Assembly: GCA_045598285.1 (NCBI GenBank)
Contig: JAZLLU010000028.1
Span: 1-59,651, forward strand
Origin: RGIG5612 sp045598285
Lineage (GTDB): Bacteria > Bacillota > Clostridia > Lachnospirales > Lachnospiraceae
Reading direction: 5' to 3'
Length of the DNA stretch: 59,651 nt
Shown: piece after piece, positions 16,291 to 25,883 of the stretch
Position numbering within the stretch: position 1 is the stretch's first letter
How the letters are laid out: every line of letters begins with the position of its first letter
The notes under the pieces: model-generated
What the model was told of the DNA's origin: nothing
What the model saw: the letters and a program-made list of their open reading frames with translations, nothing else
The model's database searches: none
Translations under genes and position numbers: made by a program

Positions 16291-17407
16291 GCTTGATGTT
16301 TTTTACCATAATCAAAAAGTTGGAACAATGGCATTGTATGAAAACAGGCTTGCAGCCTTTGAATACGATAGCGAGTGGCTTTTGAGCGGATTTAGCATCA
16401 GCCCATTTTCACTTCCACTTGAAAAGAAAGTTTTTATGCCAGATGTGCTTCCGTTTGATGGATTGTTTGGTGTGTTTGCAGACAGCTTACCAGATGGATG
16501 GGGAAGACTTTTAGTTGATAGACTGATGAGAAAAAATAATATTAATCCAGAAGAGGTTGGCAACTTAGAAAGACTTGCTATAGTGGGAAGTTCTGGAATG
16601 GGAGCATTAACCTATAGACCGATAGTTAATCTAAAACATGAAAATAAAGAAATGACACTTGATGCAATCGCAAAAGAGTGTGAGAAAATATTGAATTCCA
16701 AAGAATCAAATGACTTAGATGCCTTGTTCATAAAAGGCGGATCTTCTGGCGGTGCACGACCTAAGATTTTGACAAAGGTTGGTGGGGAAGATTGGATAAT
16801 AAAATTTCCGTCAACATATGATGATAAAAATATTGGTAAACAAGAATATGAGTATGCACTTTGCGCAAAAGAATGTGGGATTGAAATGCCAGAAGTTAGA
16901 CTTTTTGAGTCCAAAAAAACAGAGGGCTACTTTGGAGTAAAAAGATTCGATAGAAACGGTGAAGATGAAAACCAAAAAGTACATATGATTTCAGCATCAG
17001 CCCTACTTGAAACATCCCATCGCATACCAAATCTTGATTATAATATTTTGATGAGACTGACTTTGCAACTGACAAAATCTATGGAAGAGTGCGAAAAACT
17101 TTTTAAGCTTATGTGCTTTAATGTATTTGCTCATAATCGTGATGATCATTCAAAAAACTTTTCGTATTTGTATATCGAGTCAGAAAAAAGATGGGTGCTT
17201 TCGCCAGCATACGATTTAACTTATAGTAGTTCAATCGGAGGAGAGCATGCAACGACGGTTAATGGAAATGGAACAAATCCAGGTAAGAAAGAGTTGTTGG
17301 CAGTAGCAAAAAATATTGGATTAGATATTTCAAAATCAAGAAAAATTGCAAATCAAATAGAAGAGATAGTGCATTGTCACTTAGCAATATATCAAGGTAT
17401 AATATAG
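16274..17407 (+). CDS. hipA: HipA family serine/threonine kinase toxin
   Basis: This 377-residue protein has both HipA domains in one chain. The N-terminal couple_hipA part (VFYHNQKVGTMALYEN) is followed by the kinase part with GGSSGGARPK at 155-164, catalytic HNRDDHSKN at 287-295 and SPAYDLTYS metal-binding at about 311-319. HipA kinases phosphorylate substrates such as glutamyl-tRNA synthetase and halt growth. All key residues are present, so it is probably active. A short remnant of a similar gene end occurs at 32780-32827. The MoxR gene begins only 27 bases after its stop, so read-through into the next operon is likely. Confidence 0.85.
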   Translation: MRKIDKLDVFYHNQKVGTMALYENRLAAFEYDSEWLLSGFSISPFSLPLEKKVFMPDVLPFDGLFGVFADSLPDGWGRLLVDRLMRKNNINPEEVGNLERLAIVGSSGMGALTYRPIVNLKHENKEMTLDAIAKECEKILNSKESNDLDALFIKGGSSGGARPKILTKVGGEDWIIKFPSTYDDKNIGKQEYEYALCAKECGIEMPEVRLFESKKTEGYFGVKRFDRNGEDENQKVHMISASALLETSHRIPNLDYNILMRLTLQLTKSMEECEKLFKLMCFNVFAHNRDDHSKNFSYLYIESEKRWVLSPAYDLTYSSSIGGEHATTVNGNGTNPGKKELLAVAKNIGLDISKSRKIANQIEEIVHCHLAIYQGII

Positions 17408-17434
17408 AAAACAAACAGATTGGAGATAGAAAAC

Positions 17435-18484
17435 ATGAGTATTACTTGTACTAATTGTGGAAAAGAGTTAGGAGACAATTCGGTTTTTTGTGATGGCTGT
17501 GGAACGAAAGTTCAAAGAAACCAAACTCAAACTAAAAATGATGTTTTACATGAAAAACATTTAGATGTTATTAAAGAAATTGAAAAAGTAATCAAAGGTA
17601 AAACTGATATCATAACTAAGGTTTTGATGGCTATGTATGCGTCAGGAAATGTGCTGCTTGAAGATACACCAGGTACGGGAAAGACAACACTTGCGAAGGC
17701 AATTTCAAAAGCAGTCAGTCTTGATTATAAAAGGCAACAATTTACTCCTGATACAATGCCAACAGATATCGTAGGATACACGTATTTTGAGCAAGGCGGC
17801 GGAAACATTAAACATTATAGAGAGGGCGTAGTTTTTACAAACCTTTTACTTGCTGATGAAATAAATAGGACTACAGCAAAAACACAGTCAGCACTTCTTG
17901 AAGCTATGGAAGAAAGAACGGTTACAATTGATGGAGAGACAAAACCACTTCCAAGACCATTCTTTGTAATAGCGACGCAAAATCCAACAACGAGTATGGG
18001 TACTCAGCCACTTCCAGATTCACAATGTGATAGATTTATTATGAAAGTCTCTATGGGATATCCTGATGCGCAAAATGAGCGTCAGATTATTAAAGAAAGA
18101 AAACTTGAAGATCCTACTAAGAGTGTCGAGGGCGTTTTAACAAGAGAAGAATTGCTAAAGATATGTACACGTATCGACGAGTTAACAACAAAGGATGAAC
18201 TTTTAGATTATATATGCGCATTAGTTAATGCAACGAGAAATCACGAGGATATTGAAGTAGGAGTTAGCCCTAGAGGAACAATAGCTATCAAACGTATGGC
18301 ATGTGCACATGCATTTGTTTCAAAGAGAAATTATGTAACACCTGCAGATGTTGATGCTGTATTCGTAGACGTTTGCAATCATAGAATTTTATTAAATTCG
18401 CAAGCACGTATGGCGGACAAAACAGAGCGAGGAGTTTTAGAAAACGTTCTTAAAACAGTTCCTAAACCTAGACTTGTAGATTAA
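17435..18484 (+). CDS. MoxR family AAA ATPase with N-terminal zinc ribbon
   Basis: In this 349-residue protein, residues 4-25 form a zinc ribbon (CTNCG and CDGCG). The rest is a MoxR ATPase: EDTPGTGKTTLAK (Walker A), LLADEINRTTAKTQSALLEAMEE (Walker B and sensor region, read as adjoining motifs), and a C-terminal lid. MoxR ATPases act as chaperone-like factors for partners encoded beside them, here DUF58 and transglutaminase-like proteins, a very common trio. The ATG at 17435 has GGAGA upstream; an in-frame TTG at 17420 overlaps that site. The zinc ribbon is an added domain that may recruit another component. Confidence 0.88.
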   Translation: MSITCTNCGKELGDNSVFCDGCGTKVQRNQTQTKNDVLHEKHLDVIKEIEKVIKGKTDIITKVLMAMYASGNVLLEDTPGTGKTTLAKAISKAVSLDYKRQQFTPDTMPTDIVGYTYFEQGGGNIKHYREGVVFTNLLLADEINRTTAKTQSALLEAMEERTVTIDGETKPLPRPFFVIATQNPTTSMGTQPLPDSQCDRFIMKVSMGYPDAQNERQIIKERKLEDPTKSVEGVLTREELLKICTRIDELTTKDELLDYICALVNATRNHEDIEVGVSPRGTIAIKRMACAHAFVSKRNYVTPADVDAVFVDVCNHRILLNSQARMADKTERGVLENVLKTVPKPRLVD

Positions 18485-18510
18485 TAACAAAAATTAATTA
18501 TACAAAGAAG

Positions 18511-19617
18511 ATGAAGAAACCCTTAATCATTTTAATAATTATACTAATTGGTTTAACAGCACTAATGCTATGGACAGGACACGCGGCAATAGCAGCCCTT
18601 ATTGGCATATTAATAGTGCTGTTTATTATTGGAATTATTATGAATATATTGTCGGCAAAGAAGACAGATGTTGATGTTGACATAATAGATAACAGCATAA
18701 AAGGCGATGACTTAATAGTTGTAATTAAAATAATAAATAGAAGTAAAGTTCCAGTATTTAAGGGGCATATAAAAATTGATGTAAAAAATGAAAATTTTGA
18801 TATAAGAGCAAAAAAGGAATTCACCTTCTCAGTTGCAGGTAATAGTCAAAGAGAAATCCAATACGTAATTAAAAGTGAGTATTGCGGATTATATAAAGTT
18901 TTTGTTAAAGAAGTAAGAAACTTTGATATCTGGGGCATTACATCAAAACTAGTTGAAAAGGAAAAAGAATATAGCGGATACATGTATCCGAAATATGAAA
19001 CGATAAAGAAGGTTACGGAAATATTAAAGGTAAGTTATGAAAAAGAAAAGAAATTCTTAGGCCGTAAAAATTCAAATCTTAGTGAAACACTTCAATATAG
19101 AGATTATATAGAGGGCGATAGCCTTAAGAACATAAATTGGAAATTATCAAATAAGTTTGATCAATTGATTGTTAGGGAGTTTGATACACCGATAGATAAT
19201 CAGTTGCTTGTTGTTCTTGATATTAATGCAGGCAAGCCAGAATATCAAAACCTTGCATATAGCGTTATGTTTTCAATTAGTATGTCATATGTTTTGCATA
19301 ACATGACACACCAACTTGGATGGGAAAAAGAGGACAAGACATTTGAGATTACAGAGATAAGTAAAGAAACAGAATTATTAACAGTTATGAAGGATATACT
19401 TTCGGTACCGATAGACCAAGCCCAAAGCGCGATGAAACCACTAGTTAAAAATGAACATCCAGAAAAGTATGCCAAAATAATTTTTATCACTAATACTATT
19501 ACAGAAGAAGTATTAAAGTATTCAAAAATGGTTGATAATCTTTTGCTTATTCCTGTTGATGAAAAACATTTTGATATTAACAACAGCAGAGAAGAACTAA
19601 AGAAGATAAATATTTAA
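18511..19617 (+). CDS. DUF58 domain protein
   Basis: In this 368-residue protein, two N-terminal membrane helices (about 4-46) are followed by a beta-rich region. The DUF58 core contains YRDYIEGDSLKNINWKLS and LIVREFDTP, and the end has a von Willebrand A-like segment (LLVVLDINAG). DUF58 proteins are encoded with MoxR ATPases and transglutaminases and are thought to be assembly factors or targets of MoxR. The stop overlaps the next start by one base, which supports joint expression. Confidence 0.85.
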   Translation: MKKPLIILIIILIGLTALMLWTGHAAIAALIGILIVLFIIGIIMNILSAKKTDVDVDIIDNSIKGDDLIVVIKIINRSKVPVFKGHIKIDVKNENFDIRAKKEFTFSVAGNSQREIQYVIKSEYCGLYKVFVKEVRNFDIWGITSKLVEKEKEYSGYMYPKYETIKKVTEILKVSYEKEKKFLGRKNSNLSETLQYRDYIEGDSLKNINWKLSNKFDQLIVREFDTPIDNQLLVVLDINAGKPEYQNLAYSVMFSISMSYVLHNMTHQLGWEKEDKTFEITEISKETELLTVMKDILSVPIDQAQSAMKPLVKNEHPEKYAKIIFITNTITEEVLKYSKMVDNLLLIPVDEKHFDINNSREELKKINI

Positions 19618-21908
19618 TGAATAGCAAAGAAAAAATTAAAATTGAATACACCGAAGAAGGAAGATACAAATCTAGTTGGGAGATAGTTGTCTCTTTAGTT
19701 GTTGTGCTGTTTATGGCAGCGCAAATAATGGCACCTAATTTTAGTATAGTATTATTTGCTTTAGGATTAATAGTATCAGCCATAGTAGTTATTACATTGA
19801 AATTGCTTGCTAGAATAATAAAAAGGATATGGATAATACCTTCGGCAATAACACTAATCGTTGCTGCTTTAGGATTTATTTTTAAAACATTTTTTATTAA
19901 TGGAGCGGTTGTTTACTTTAACGGAGTAATATCAAACTGGAACGAAAGAACACAGAGCATAGCATATTTTTATGTAACTAACGATACAAATAAAACTTTG
20001 TGCCTATACGTATTTACATTGCTAGTCATTTTGCTTGTAAGCATGTGGACAGAGATGTGCATACAATATAAATTAAGCATCACCTTAATACTGGTAAATT
20101 TTATTATTTTTACAGCATTGTCTTTAACAGTAAAAAGTCTTCCAATATGGGCAATTATATGGATGGCGGTGGGCATAGTATTTTATGTTGCGTTAATAGA
20201 TAGTGAGCCGGCGATTTTAGTAAAGACAAAAAGCTACTTTTTAATTTTAACAATAGCAGTTGTCCTGGTTTGCGCCGGAATATTAATAGGGATTAAAACA
20301 ATTCCAGAAGAAAAGGTTACAGCTGCGCAAGAAAAATGCGTTAAGTTTGTTGAAGAAGAAGTTTATGGAAAGTCGGACCTTACTGATGGCGACTTAACGA
20401 ATATAAAAAATAAAAATTTGTCAGAAGAAAAACGTCTCGAAGTATTAGGAACAGGAAATTTAAATTTGTTTTTCAAGGGATTTGTTGGATCTACATATAC
20501 TGGAAAAGAGTGGGCGGACTTAGAAGCGAAGGCTTACGCAGACGATAACTTAAAGATGCATCAGTGGCTTATAGATGTCGGAAGTTCTCCAGTGCTCAGT
20601 CTTTCGCAAGCGCTAGCACTAACAAAGAGCTTTAATCCTGAAAGCTTTAATATTAACGACCATAAATATATAATAACAAACCGTAGTGCTTCAAAGAAAT
20701 TCATATATATTCCATACGGACTTGGAAATACAACATTTAAGTATTTTGATCATATAAATAAAGACTTAAACGCAGAAAATTCATTCACAAATCAAGTTAT
20801 GGAAATCGCTGTAGATACTATAGATATGGATGCTTATGATTATGAAAAGCTAACGAATAATGGAGCTTTAACGAATGAGCAAACTATAGAAAACAATCCA
20901 AACTTATTTAACGCAGAACAAACATATCGTAATTATACAGAAGAATATTATTTGCATGTTCCGCAAGAAATTATAGATTACTTCGATGGCAGCGGTATTG
21001 AAAAAGTTAGTGGAGCATATAACGCAATAATTACAGTAAGAAATTATTTAAGAGAACAGATAGAATATTCAGATACACCTAAAAATACATTTACAGATAT
21101 CAGTAAAGATAAAGATTCGGACTTTGTATTAAACCTTCTTGAGCAAGACAAAGAAGGATATAGTGTCCACTATGCAACGGTAGGAACACTACTTTTTAGA
21201 TATTTAGGAATTCCTGCAAGATATGTCGAAGGATATAAAAAGACAGGTGACACTACTGATATAACCGCAAAAGATGCACATGCATGGGTTGAAATTTATA
21301 GATATGGATTTGGATGGGTGCCAGTTGATGTTACGCCAGGATATTATGAAAATAATAGCGAGATTGTTACGGGCAAAAAGAACGTATCTGATAGGCAACA
21401 CTTAAATACAAAAGGTGTTCAGTCAAATGAAGAGAAGTTCCATGGTCAAAAGGAAGAAGAAGAGACAAAATTTGCACTTACGCCAATGCAAACATTAATA
21501 GCACTTATTGTACTACTTATAATAATTCCAATACTCATTTTTGTTATTAGACGATTAGTGATTTTGAAAAAACGCAAAGAAAAAATGAATTCAGGAACAC
21601 TGTTAGAGCAAATAAGATATACAGGCGGAGCACTTAAAAAGAATTTAAAGACAGTTGATGTTGAATTAACGTACGCACTTGATTGCTCAGACGAGAATTA
21701 TATGGACAGAAATTTCATGAATGTAAGTAGTATGTCTATTGGAGAAGTTAAAGATGTTTTAGTAAAGGCCAACTTCTCTAAGGAAGGTCCAAACGAAGTA
21801 GATGTAGGACTCGTAAGAGCATATTACCAGAATGTAACAGGTGCAATTTATGATAGGTCAAAATGGCTTAGAAAATTAAAATTAAAATATATAAATGTTA
21901 TATGTTAA
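19617..21908 (+). CDS. transglutaminase-like membrane protein (TgpA type), nucleophile Cys replaced by Ser
   Basis: This 763-residue protein has about six N-terminal membrane helices (20-225) and a large extracellular part. A transglutaminase core (about 470-580) and one C-terminal helix (about 617-640) lead to a cytoplasmic tail. The core has GYSVHYAT, LGIPARYVEGY, DAHAWVEIY and WVPVDVTPG. The expected Cys of the Cys-His-Asp triad is Ser516 (AGT at 21162-21164); His555 and Asp571 are in place. The family crosslinks or cleaves peptides at the envelope. This member may be inactive as a transglutaminase, may use Ser, or may be a binding scaffold. It overlaps the DUF58 gene by one base. Confidence 0.85.
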   Translation: MNSKEKIKIEYTEEGRYKSSWEIVVSLVVVLFMAAQIMAPNFSIVLFALGLIVSAIVVITLKLLARIIKRIWIIPSAITLIVAALGFIFKTFFINGAVVYFNGVISNWNERTQSIAYFYVTNDTNKTLCLYVFTLLVILLVSMWTEMCIQYKLSITLILVNFIIFTALSLTVKSLPIWAIIWMAVGIVFYVALIDSEPAILVKTKSYFLILTIAVVLVCAGILIGIKTIPEEKVTAAQEKCVKFVEEEVYGKSDLTDGDLTNIKNKNLSEEKRLEVLGTGNLNLFFKGFVGSTYTGKEWADLEAKAYADDNLKMHQWLIDVGSSPVLSLSQALALTKSFNPESFNINDHKYIITNRSASKKFIYIPYGLGNTTFKYFDHINKDLNAENSFTNQVMEIAVDTIDMDAYDYEKLTNNGALTNEQTIENNPNLFNAEQTYRNYTEEYYLHVPQEIIDYFDGSGIEKVSGAYNAIITVRNYLREQIEYSDTPKNTFTDISKDKDSDFVLNLLEQDKEGYSVHYATVGTLLFRYLGIPARYVEGYKKTGDTTDITAKDAHAWVEIYRYGFGWVPVDVTPGYYENNSEIVTGKKNVSDRQHLNTKGVQSNEEKFHGQKEEEETKFALTPMQTLIALIVLLIIIPILIFVIRRLVILKKRKEKMNSGTLLEQIRYTGGALKKNLKTVDVELTYALDCSDENYMDRNFMNVSSMSIGEVKDVLVKANFSKEGPNEVDVGLVRAYYQNVTGAIYDRSKWLRKLKLKYINVIC

Positions 21909-21940
21909 AATTAATTTATAGGATTTTGTAGACATATATT

Positions 21941-23224
21941 ATGAAGAAAAAAAGAATTTTAGGATTAATAAGTATATTGATTGTAGCGACTTTGGTTTCA
22001 GGATGCGCAAAAGAGCGTTCTGATTATGAATGCAAGGTTAGTTATTCATATAATGATTCTCAAGATAATAACACTAATTTAATTCAGCCTAATTATGAAG
22101 AGACACAAAGAGAAGTTTCTAACGAGGGAATGACTGATTCGCAATCAGAACAAAATATTCAACAAACGACAGAACAAAAAGCTAATAATGTTGAAAATAT
22201 AACGAATACTCAAATAGAAGATGAGACTGCGCAAAAAACTAATGACGAAGCTACGCCAACAGTAATAGACCATTCAATTGAAGATTCTTCTGAAACACAG
22301 GACAGTTCTTCTGGCGAAGTTGATAAGCAAATTGATCCTCAAAGTGACACACAATCAGAAATAAACGAGCAACAACATGGAGAGGAAGAAGACTTTGAAA
22401 CTGAACATAAAGGAGATACGCCGACTGATGAAGGAGAAGAATCAATTGACTATGATGATGAAAAGTCTACTGAAACAACTCCAACAGAAGGTGGAGATGA
22501 AGAGACCTCAGGAGAAAGCGAGGCTCAATATTTAGACCCTGAAAAGATAGTTTCACTTTCTTATGAAGGCGAGTTAGGAACATATATATGGGGAGAAACA
22601 CCGAATTTGTCATTACTTATAGTTACAGCGAAATATGAAGATGGCCATGAAGAGGTTATAACAAACTACAATATTGATATGAATTATCCGGAACGAATTT
22701 ATAAAAGCATTCCAAGTACAACGATTAATGCTGAACAACTATATGCCTTCCCACGAATACTTGACCTTAGGACATACACACCTGGAATATACGAAGCTAC
22801 AATTTCAGCACAAGAGGCAACCGTAAATGTGCCATATGAATTAATAATAATGTTTGCCGGAATTGTATTTTTTAATAACTATAAATGTACCGATCCAGAA
22901 GGACATAAAGTTATACGTGATCAAAATGGGGAAATTATAGATTGTGATGGTGGATGTTTTGTATCTCCGGAATATAGCACTATTTCTGGTAAGATTATAA
23001 TATTAGATATACCTTTATATAATGATTATGTTTTAACGATAGACGATATAGTTAGTGACCCATTTTTCTTTTCAACGTTCCCGGGAATAGAAAATGCAGT
23101 TTTTGAACGGTTCCCGGTGGTTAATGACAAGAATGCTGCAACTGCACAGGGAAATTATGAGTTTAGGTCAACGGAAACAGGAACGATGACAATATATAGT
23201 TTAAGAGAACTAGAGGCAAGATAG
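21941..23224 (+). CDS. lipoprotein with acidic low-complexity linker
   Basis: In this 427-residue protein, a lipoprotein signal peptide (MKKKRILGLISILIVATLVSGC, cleaved before Cys22) is followed by about 150 residues very rich in Glu, Asp, Thr and Ser. A folded C-terminal part (about 200-427) then begins EKIVSLSYEGELGTYIWGE and has an Ig-like character. It is probably an extracellular stalked protein anchored to the membrane. The family is not recognised. It lies 32 bases after the transglutaminase gene and one base before the next, so it belongs to the same operon. Confidence 0.65.
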   Translation: MKKKRILGLISILIVATLVSGCAKERSDYECKVSYSYNDSQDNNTNLIQPNYEETQREVSNEGMTDSQSEQNIQQTTEQKANNVENITNTQIEDETAQKTNDEATPTVIDHSIEDSSETQDSSSGEVDKQIDPQSDTQSEINEQQHGEEEDFETEHKGDTPTDEGEESIDYDDEKSTETTPTEGGDEETSGESEAQYLDPEKIVSLSYEGELGTYIWGETPNLSLLIVTAKYEDGHEEVITNYNIDMNYPERIYKSIPSTTINAEQLYAFPRILDLRTYTPGIYEATISAQEATVNVPYELIIMFAGIVFFNNYKCTDPEGHKVIRDQNGEIIDCDGGCFVSPEYSTISGKIIILDIPLYNDYVLTIDDIVSDPFFFSTFPGIENAVFERFPVVNDKNAATAQGNYEFRSTETGTMTIYSLRELEAR

Positions 23225-24283
23225 ATGAGAGCAAGTGATTTTGTAAAAGCAGAAAAATTATTAAAAGAATGTTTAGTTAAAGCTACGGGGGCAAATAGCG
23301 AGCAAAAGCTTTCCGAAATATTTAACGCGCTCATTTGGGAACAGGGCGAAATCAAAACGGACATCACTTTAGCTTGCAATCGACTTTTGGATTATTTTGA
23401 AACTGAAGAATATAAAAATATCCAAATAGGTAAATCAGGAAAACAAAATAAAAAGGGAAATTTTGAATACGATGATGAAGCTGCTTGCAGAGACATGATT
23501 CTTATTGCAGAACATTATAAAGATACAAAAGATGAAAAAAATAAACCGTATGTTGATTTAATAAAAAAAGCAGTAGAGTCTAAAAATAAGAAAAAAACTT
23601 TTGCGACTATAGTTGCGATTGCAGCAGCAATTGCAATCGCGTTTGTACTTATTTATACGCAGCCTTGGAGACTTATTAAGGTTCAGCCAAAAACGACAAA
23701 AACAACAAAAACAACAGAACAAAATAATAATGGCATCAAAATTGTAAAAAACAAAAATCAAGCGAAAGAAACAAAAAACACAACAGAGGAAACAAAAGAA
23801 AAAACTAAAGAAGAAAAAAAGAACAGCAAGGCAGAAACTAAAAAAGAAACAAAGACTGAATCTAAGAAAGAAGAGTCGACGACTTCAAAAAAAGAAAAAG
23901 CGCACACACATAAGTGGGTAGAAATTACCCATGAAGAGCCAGTTTATAAAACAGTGCATCATGACGCAGTAACACACGAAGAAGATATTCTACGGTATGC
24001 TCACACGGGCTATTGTTGCGCAATTTGTCATTTTAAAATTGATGAGCTTACAGATGTTGCAAAAAATAATGTATTAGACCACATTAGAAGTCAACACACA
24101 TCATATTTGAGTGGCAGCAGGAGTGCAAATGACTTTTTGTCTGACTATTCCAACGGTACAAGCGTTCCTTCGGGGTATACTGAAACTGTTGTCGACAAAG
24201 AAGCTTACGACGAAACGATTCAAACTGGCACAAAAACAGTTAGCGATGGATATAAATGTTCAATTTGCGGAGAGAAAAAATAG
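23225..24283 (+). CDS. single-pass membrane protein with C-terminal zinc-ribbon-like domain
   Basis: In this 352-residue protein, residues about 1-118 are a helical cytoplasmic domain of unknown family. One membrane helix follows (about 120-143, TFATIVAIAAAIAIAFVLIY), then a Lys/Thr/Glu-rich linker of about 80 residues. The C-terminal domain has HTHKWVEITHEEPVY, CCAICHFKI and CSICGEKK, where the Cys pairs and His residues suggest metal binding. The internal HIRSQHT segment is also zinc-finger-like. It starts immediately after the lipoprotein gene. The architecture (cytoplasmic domain, helix, long linker, outer domain) resembles the HEPN membrane protein at 29482. Confidence 0.6.
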   Translation: MRASDFVKAEKLLKECLVKATGANSEQKLSEIFNALIWEQGEIKTDITLACNRLLDYFETEEYKNIQIGKSGKQNKKGNFEYDDEAACRDMILIAEHYKDTKDEKNKPYVDLIKKAVESKNKKKTFATIVAIAAAIAIAFVLIYTQPWRLIKVQPKTTKTTKTTEQNNNGIKIVKNKNQAKETKNTTEETKEKTKEEKKNSKAETKKETKTESKKEESTTSKKEKAHTHKWVEITHEEPVYKTVHHDAVTHEEDILRYAHTGYCCAICHFKIDELTDVAKNNVLDHIRSQHTSYLSGSRSANDFLSDYSNGTSVPSGYTETVVDKEAYDETIQTGTKTVSDGYKCSICGEKK

Positions 24284-24319
24284 TAGAATATTCATGTAAG
24301 ATAACAAAAACATAACCAA

Positions 24320-24356
24320 TAGTTAATTAACTAATATTTTAAAGCGTATATTAGTT
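24320..24356. promoter_or_regulatory. overlapping palindromes upstream of the CARF-like gene
   Basis: TAGTTAATTAACTA (24320-24333) is a perfect palindrome. AACTAATAT (24329-24337) is inverted as ATATTAGTT (24348-24356). The half-site TTAGTT thus appears three times within 45 bp of the next gene. No good sigma-A promoter is visible. This may be an operator or a promoter for a specialised sigma factor. Confidence 0.45.
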
Positions 24357-24380
24357 GATTAAATTTTTGGAGGGAAAAGT

Positions 24381-25001
24381 ATGGAAAAAATTATTCTAAT
24401 AAGTATGCCGATGACTGCAGATGTGCAAAAGAAAGAATACAAAGGGGCAGATGAATCTATCCCTGTAGGGAAAACGCCGGCAAGTTTTCCTGTTATTCCT
24501 TTTTTGCAATCAAACATTGGCGAAAAAGAAAAATTGAAAATTGTTATGATTGCTAAAGTAAGCGATTATAGCAAAGCTGATCAGTTTATAGAACTTTTTA
24601 AGAAAGAAATAAGTGAAGCTCTACAAGATAAGCAAGTGGAGCTAACTTATGAAACAATTAATTCAGACTTCTCAGAAGAGGCTATCATTCATGAGCAGTT
24701 AATGAATGATATTGTTGAAAAGGTACCAGACAAATCAAAAATTATTGCAGATATTACATACGGTCCAAAAGATTTGCCAATAATAATGTTTTCTGCACTT
24801 AATTTTGCTGAAAGATTTTTAGGATGCGAAATAGAAAACATTATATATGGTCAAGGATTCTTTAATGATAAAAAAGATTTTGTTGAACCAACGGTATGTG
24901 ATTTGAGTGCATTATATTCGCTTAATTCACTTACGAACACTCTAAAGTGTGATTCGCCAGAAAATGCGAGAATGTTATTAAAAACTATTATAGATAACTA
25001 A
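24381..25001 (+). CDS. stand-alone CARF-like protein (TM1812/Csx1-type fold)
   Basis: This 206-residue protein matches the pattern of TM1812-family CARF domains. A beta strand at the start (KIILISMP) is followed by IIADITYGPKDLPII at about 121-135 (family DITxGxxxLP), SALNFAERFLGCEIENIIYG, and CDLSALYSLNSL near the end. CARF domains bind cyclic oligoadenylates or related nucleotides and normally control an attached effector. Here there is no effector domain: the protein ends after the CARF-like core. GGAGGG lies before the ATG. A sigma-like gene starts three bases after its stop. No cas gene or CRISPR array is present, so the ligand is unknown. The assignment rests on motif resemblance only. 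Confidence 0.6.
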   Translation: MEKIILISMPMTADVQKKEYKGADESIPVGKTPASFPVIPFLQSNIGEKEKLKIVMIAKVSDYSKADQFIELFKKEISEALQDKQVELTYETINSDFSEEAIIHEQLMNDIVEKVPDKSKIIADITYGPKDLPIIMFSALNFAERFLGCEIENIIYGQGFFNDKKDFVEPTVCDLSALYSLNSLTNTLKCDSPENARMLLKTIIDN

Positions 25002-25004
25002 TAT

Positions 25005-25883
25005 ATGAGTAAAGAACAATATATTGATTTGATTAATAATTCAATAATTTTTACTCTTGATAATAAATCAAGTGTTATTTATGAACGAGAAAAATCAAAA
25101 CTCATTGAATATGTTTATTTGTACAAAACATGTGAAAATGAGCAAAATGCGGAATGGGGATTAGAAATAACTTCGGTTGTCATTAATTGCCTTAAGAGTT
25201 ACAAACCTGGAGAAACACCTTTTTTGCATTACTTTAATGTAGCTTTCAAGAAAGAAATAGACAAAACAAAAGCCAAAGAAACTATAAGTAATAATAGCGC
25301 CGGGCTAAAATTCTCAGAAAGCGAAATAAAACTTGCAAGACAGCTATATCAATATTTAAAAAAATCGCCAGACAAAAATATTGATGATATTGCTAATGCG
25401 ATTCATAAATATGCAACAGATATAAAGTTAACTCCAGAAGAATTAAAAAAAGCCATTGATATTTATATTACTTCAATGGCAGAGCATGGAGACGCAACAC
25501 TAAAAGAAGATTCGGAAATGACATTATTTGATGTTATTGAATCAAAGGGAAATGTTGAAGATCAATTTATCAATGATGCCGAGGTAAAAATATGGATTGA
25601 TAAATTGGAAAAGGTTTTTAATGAATCTCGAAATGCAATAAAAGAAGTTTTATCAATCAAGATTACGAGTATTCTCACAGTTTGGGATGAGGAAGAAAGA
25701 TATATAGATTATATTAAACAAAAAACTTTTTTTAATACGCAAGTATTTTTAAGAGTGAGTGAAACAAAACAAGAGATACAAAATCAAGAGATTGGTGATA
25801 TTGCGCAAACATCAGCAGCAAATATTACTCAGACATGGAAACGTTTTTTAGAAAGGGTAAAAAATGAAAAAAATATTAGCTAG
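25005..25883 (+). CDS. divergent sigma-70-like protein
   Basis: This 292-residue protein has sigma-like segments in order. A region 2-like stretch lies at about 55-88 (EITSVVINCLKSYKPGETPF, then HYFNVAFKKEIDKTK). A region 3-like helical part holds PDKNIDDIANAIHKY, a linker has MTLFDVIESKGNVED, and a C-terminal helix-turn-helix resembles region 4 (QEIGDIAQTSAANITQTWKR). It may direct RNA polymerase to promoters of this island. It is paired with the CARF-like gene (three bases apart) and overlaps the next lipoprotein gene by 20 bases. It is too divergent to place in a named sigma group. Confidence 0.65.
   Translation: MSKEQYIDLINNSIIFTLDNKSSVIYEREKSKLIEYVYLYKTCENEQNAEWGLEITSVVINCLKSYKPGETPFLHYFNVAFKKEIDKTKAKETISNNSAGLKFSESEIKLARQLYQYLKKSPDKNIDDIANAIHKYATDIKLTPEELKKAIDIYITSMAEHGDATLKEDSEMTLFDVIESKGNVEDQFINDAEVKIWIDKLEKVFNESRNAIKEVLSIKITSILTVWDEEERYIDYIKQKTFFNTQVFLRVSETKQEIQNQEIGDIAQTSAANITQTWKRFLERVKNEKNIS

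Noticed and set aside
24381..25001. CRISPR locus suggested by the TM1812-like protein
   Set aside because: No repeat-spacer array and no other cas-like gene occurs anywhere in the window; CARF-like proteins also occur outside CRISPR loci.
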